In this document: one piece after another, positions 63,775 through 64,000 of the stretch
Position numbering within the stretch: position 1 is the stretch's first letter
How the letters are laid out: every line of letters starts with the position of its first letter
Assembly: GCF_000374105.1 (NCBI RefSeq)
Contig: NZ_KB893650.1
Location: 1,459,145 to 1,523,144, forward strand
Length of the DNA stretch: 64,000 bases
Reading direction: 5' to 3'
DNA from: Kangiella aquimarina DSM 16071
GTDB taxonomy: Bacteria; Pseudomonadota; Gammaproteobacteria; Enterobacterales; Kangiellaceae
Notes under the pieces: generated by a model
Database searches by the model: none
What the model was told of the DNA's origin: nothing
The model's input: only the letters and a program-made list of their open reading frames with translations
Program-made: the position numbers and the translations under genes

Positions 63775-64000
63775 CTAGGATAAGTTGTGCTTATCCGAAG
63801 TTGCTGTTGATACTTGTGTTTGGGGTTTAGCAACAAACCAGCTACCAGGGTTCTGATTTAGCAAAAGCAGGTTATAGGCTTCGGTCTTTCCATTACAGAT
63901 AATACAGTCGATGCCTTTATAGGTTGCAGTCAGCGCTGCCTGAACCTTGCTTAGCATACCACCCATGGAGCGAGGGTTATGGCTGCCTTGGGCATAAGTT
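63775..64000 (-). CDS. Second glutamate 5-kinase-like gene, 3' part only
   Basis: Partial: the frame stays open to the window edge and ends at a TAG at 63775. The visible 74 residues align with the end of ProB: SHNPRSMGGMLSKVQAAL against TNNPRGTGGMQTKLQAAR, and IDCIICNGKTEAYNLLLLNQ against IDTIICNGKNESYMKLFDNQ. The C-terminal tail (VSTATSDKHNLS) is unrelated to that of ProB. It too lacks room for a PUA domain. Either a diverged paralog or another amino acid kinase; the missing 5' part is needed to decide. Confidence 0.75.
   Translation of the reverse strand, partial: TYAQGSHNPRSMGGMLSKVQAALTATYKGIDCIICNGKTEAYNLLLLNQNPGSWFVAKPQTQVSTATSDKHNLS

Overview
The window looks like chromosomal DNA of a marine gammaproteobacterium with moderate-to-low GC. 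Gene order and protein character (sdhCDAB-sucABCD, trmJ-cysE-isc, an ETF dehydrogenase starting MEREFMEFDVV, DUF6763, a CBU_0585-type small protein, a GlyGly-CTERM protein) suggest a Kangiella-like organism. The genus is an inference from recall, not a database result. Almost all of the sequence is ordinary core metabolism. I see no phage, insertion sequence, CRISPR array or rRNA operon.

Layout. 1-700: tRNA-Glu with a strong stringent-type promoter, surrounded by degenerate copies of its own 3' flank. 670-4830: small membrane protein, nitroreductase, a 58-residue CBU_0585-like protein, asnS, DUF1289 protein, msrC, VOC protein. 4854-17575: kynA, gltA, then the TCA block sdhCDAB / sucAB / sucCD, cut into transcription units by terminators. 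17714-23137: M16 peptidase, DUF4139 lipoprotein, YceI protein, unknown secreted protein. 23252-31959: complete five-step histidine degradation (hutC-hutU-hutH, divergent hutG, then hutI and divergent hutF) with azurin in the middle. 31931-34677: a periplasmic-binding protein translationally coupled to a degenerate hybrid sensor kinase. 34807-39281: ung, DUF6763, an outer-membrane barrel, slt. 39433-44733: phenylalanine/tyrosine degradation (phhA behind a sigma-54 type promoter, then hppD-hmgA-fahA-maiA), followed by a DUF3466/GlyGly-CTERM protein. 46104-49668: ETF-ubiquinone oxidoreductase facing etfBA. 49684-53152: DUF1338, suhB, trmJ-cysE. 53292-58909: iscR-iscS-iscU-iscA-hscB-hscA-fdx-iscX behind a near-perfect type 1 IscR site. 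58955-59464: two identical tRNA-Lys genes in twin promoter/terminator cassettes. 59482-61196: a membrane-anchored XRE regulator facing an unknown secreted protein, with a 10-bp-phased repeat array between them. 61294-64000: proBA and the 3' part of a second proB-like gene.

Together the genes describe a respiring, amino-acid-consuming heterotroph. Histidine, phenylalanine, tyrosine and tryptophan are fed toward glutamate, fumarate, acetoacetate and kynurenine; electrons enter the quinone pool from succinate dehydrogenase and ETF dehydrogenase; the Isc system supplies the Fe-S clusters these enzymes need.

The least explained parts, and the best candidates for something undescribed, are: (1) the binding-protein plus dead-kinase pair at 31931-34677; (2) the XRE/secreted-protein pair with GGAAT repeats at 59482-61196; (3) the extra N-terminal domain on HutG at 27427; (4) the structured sdhC leader with an ArcA-like box.
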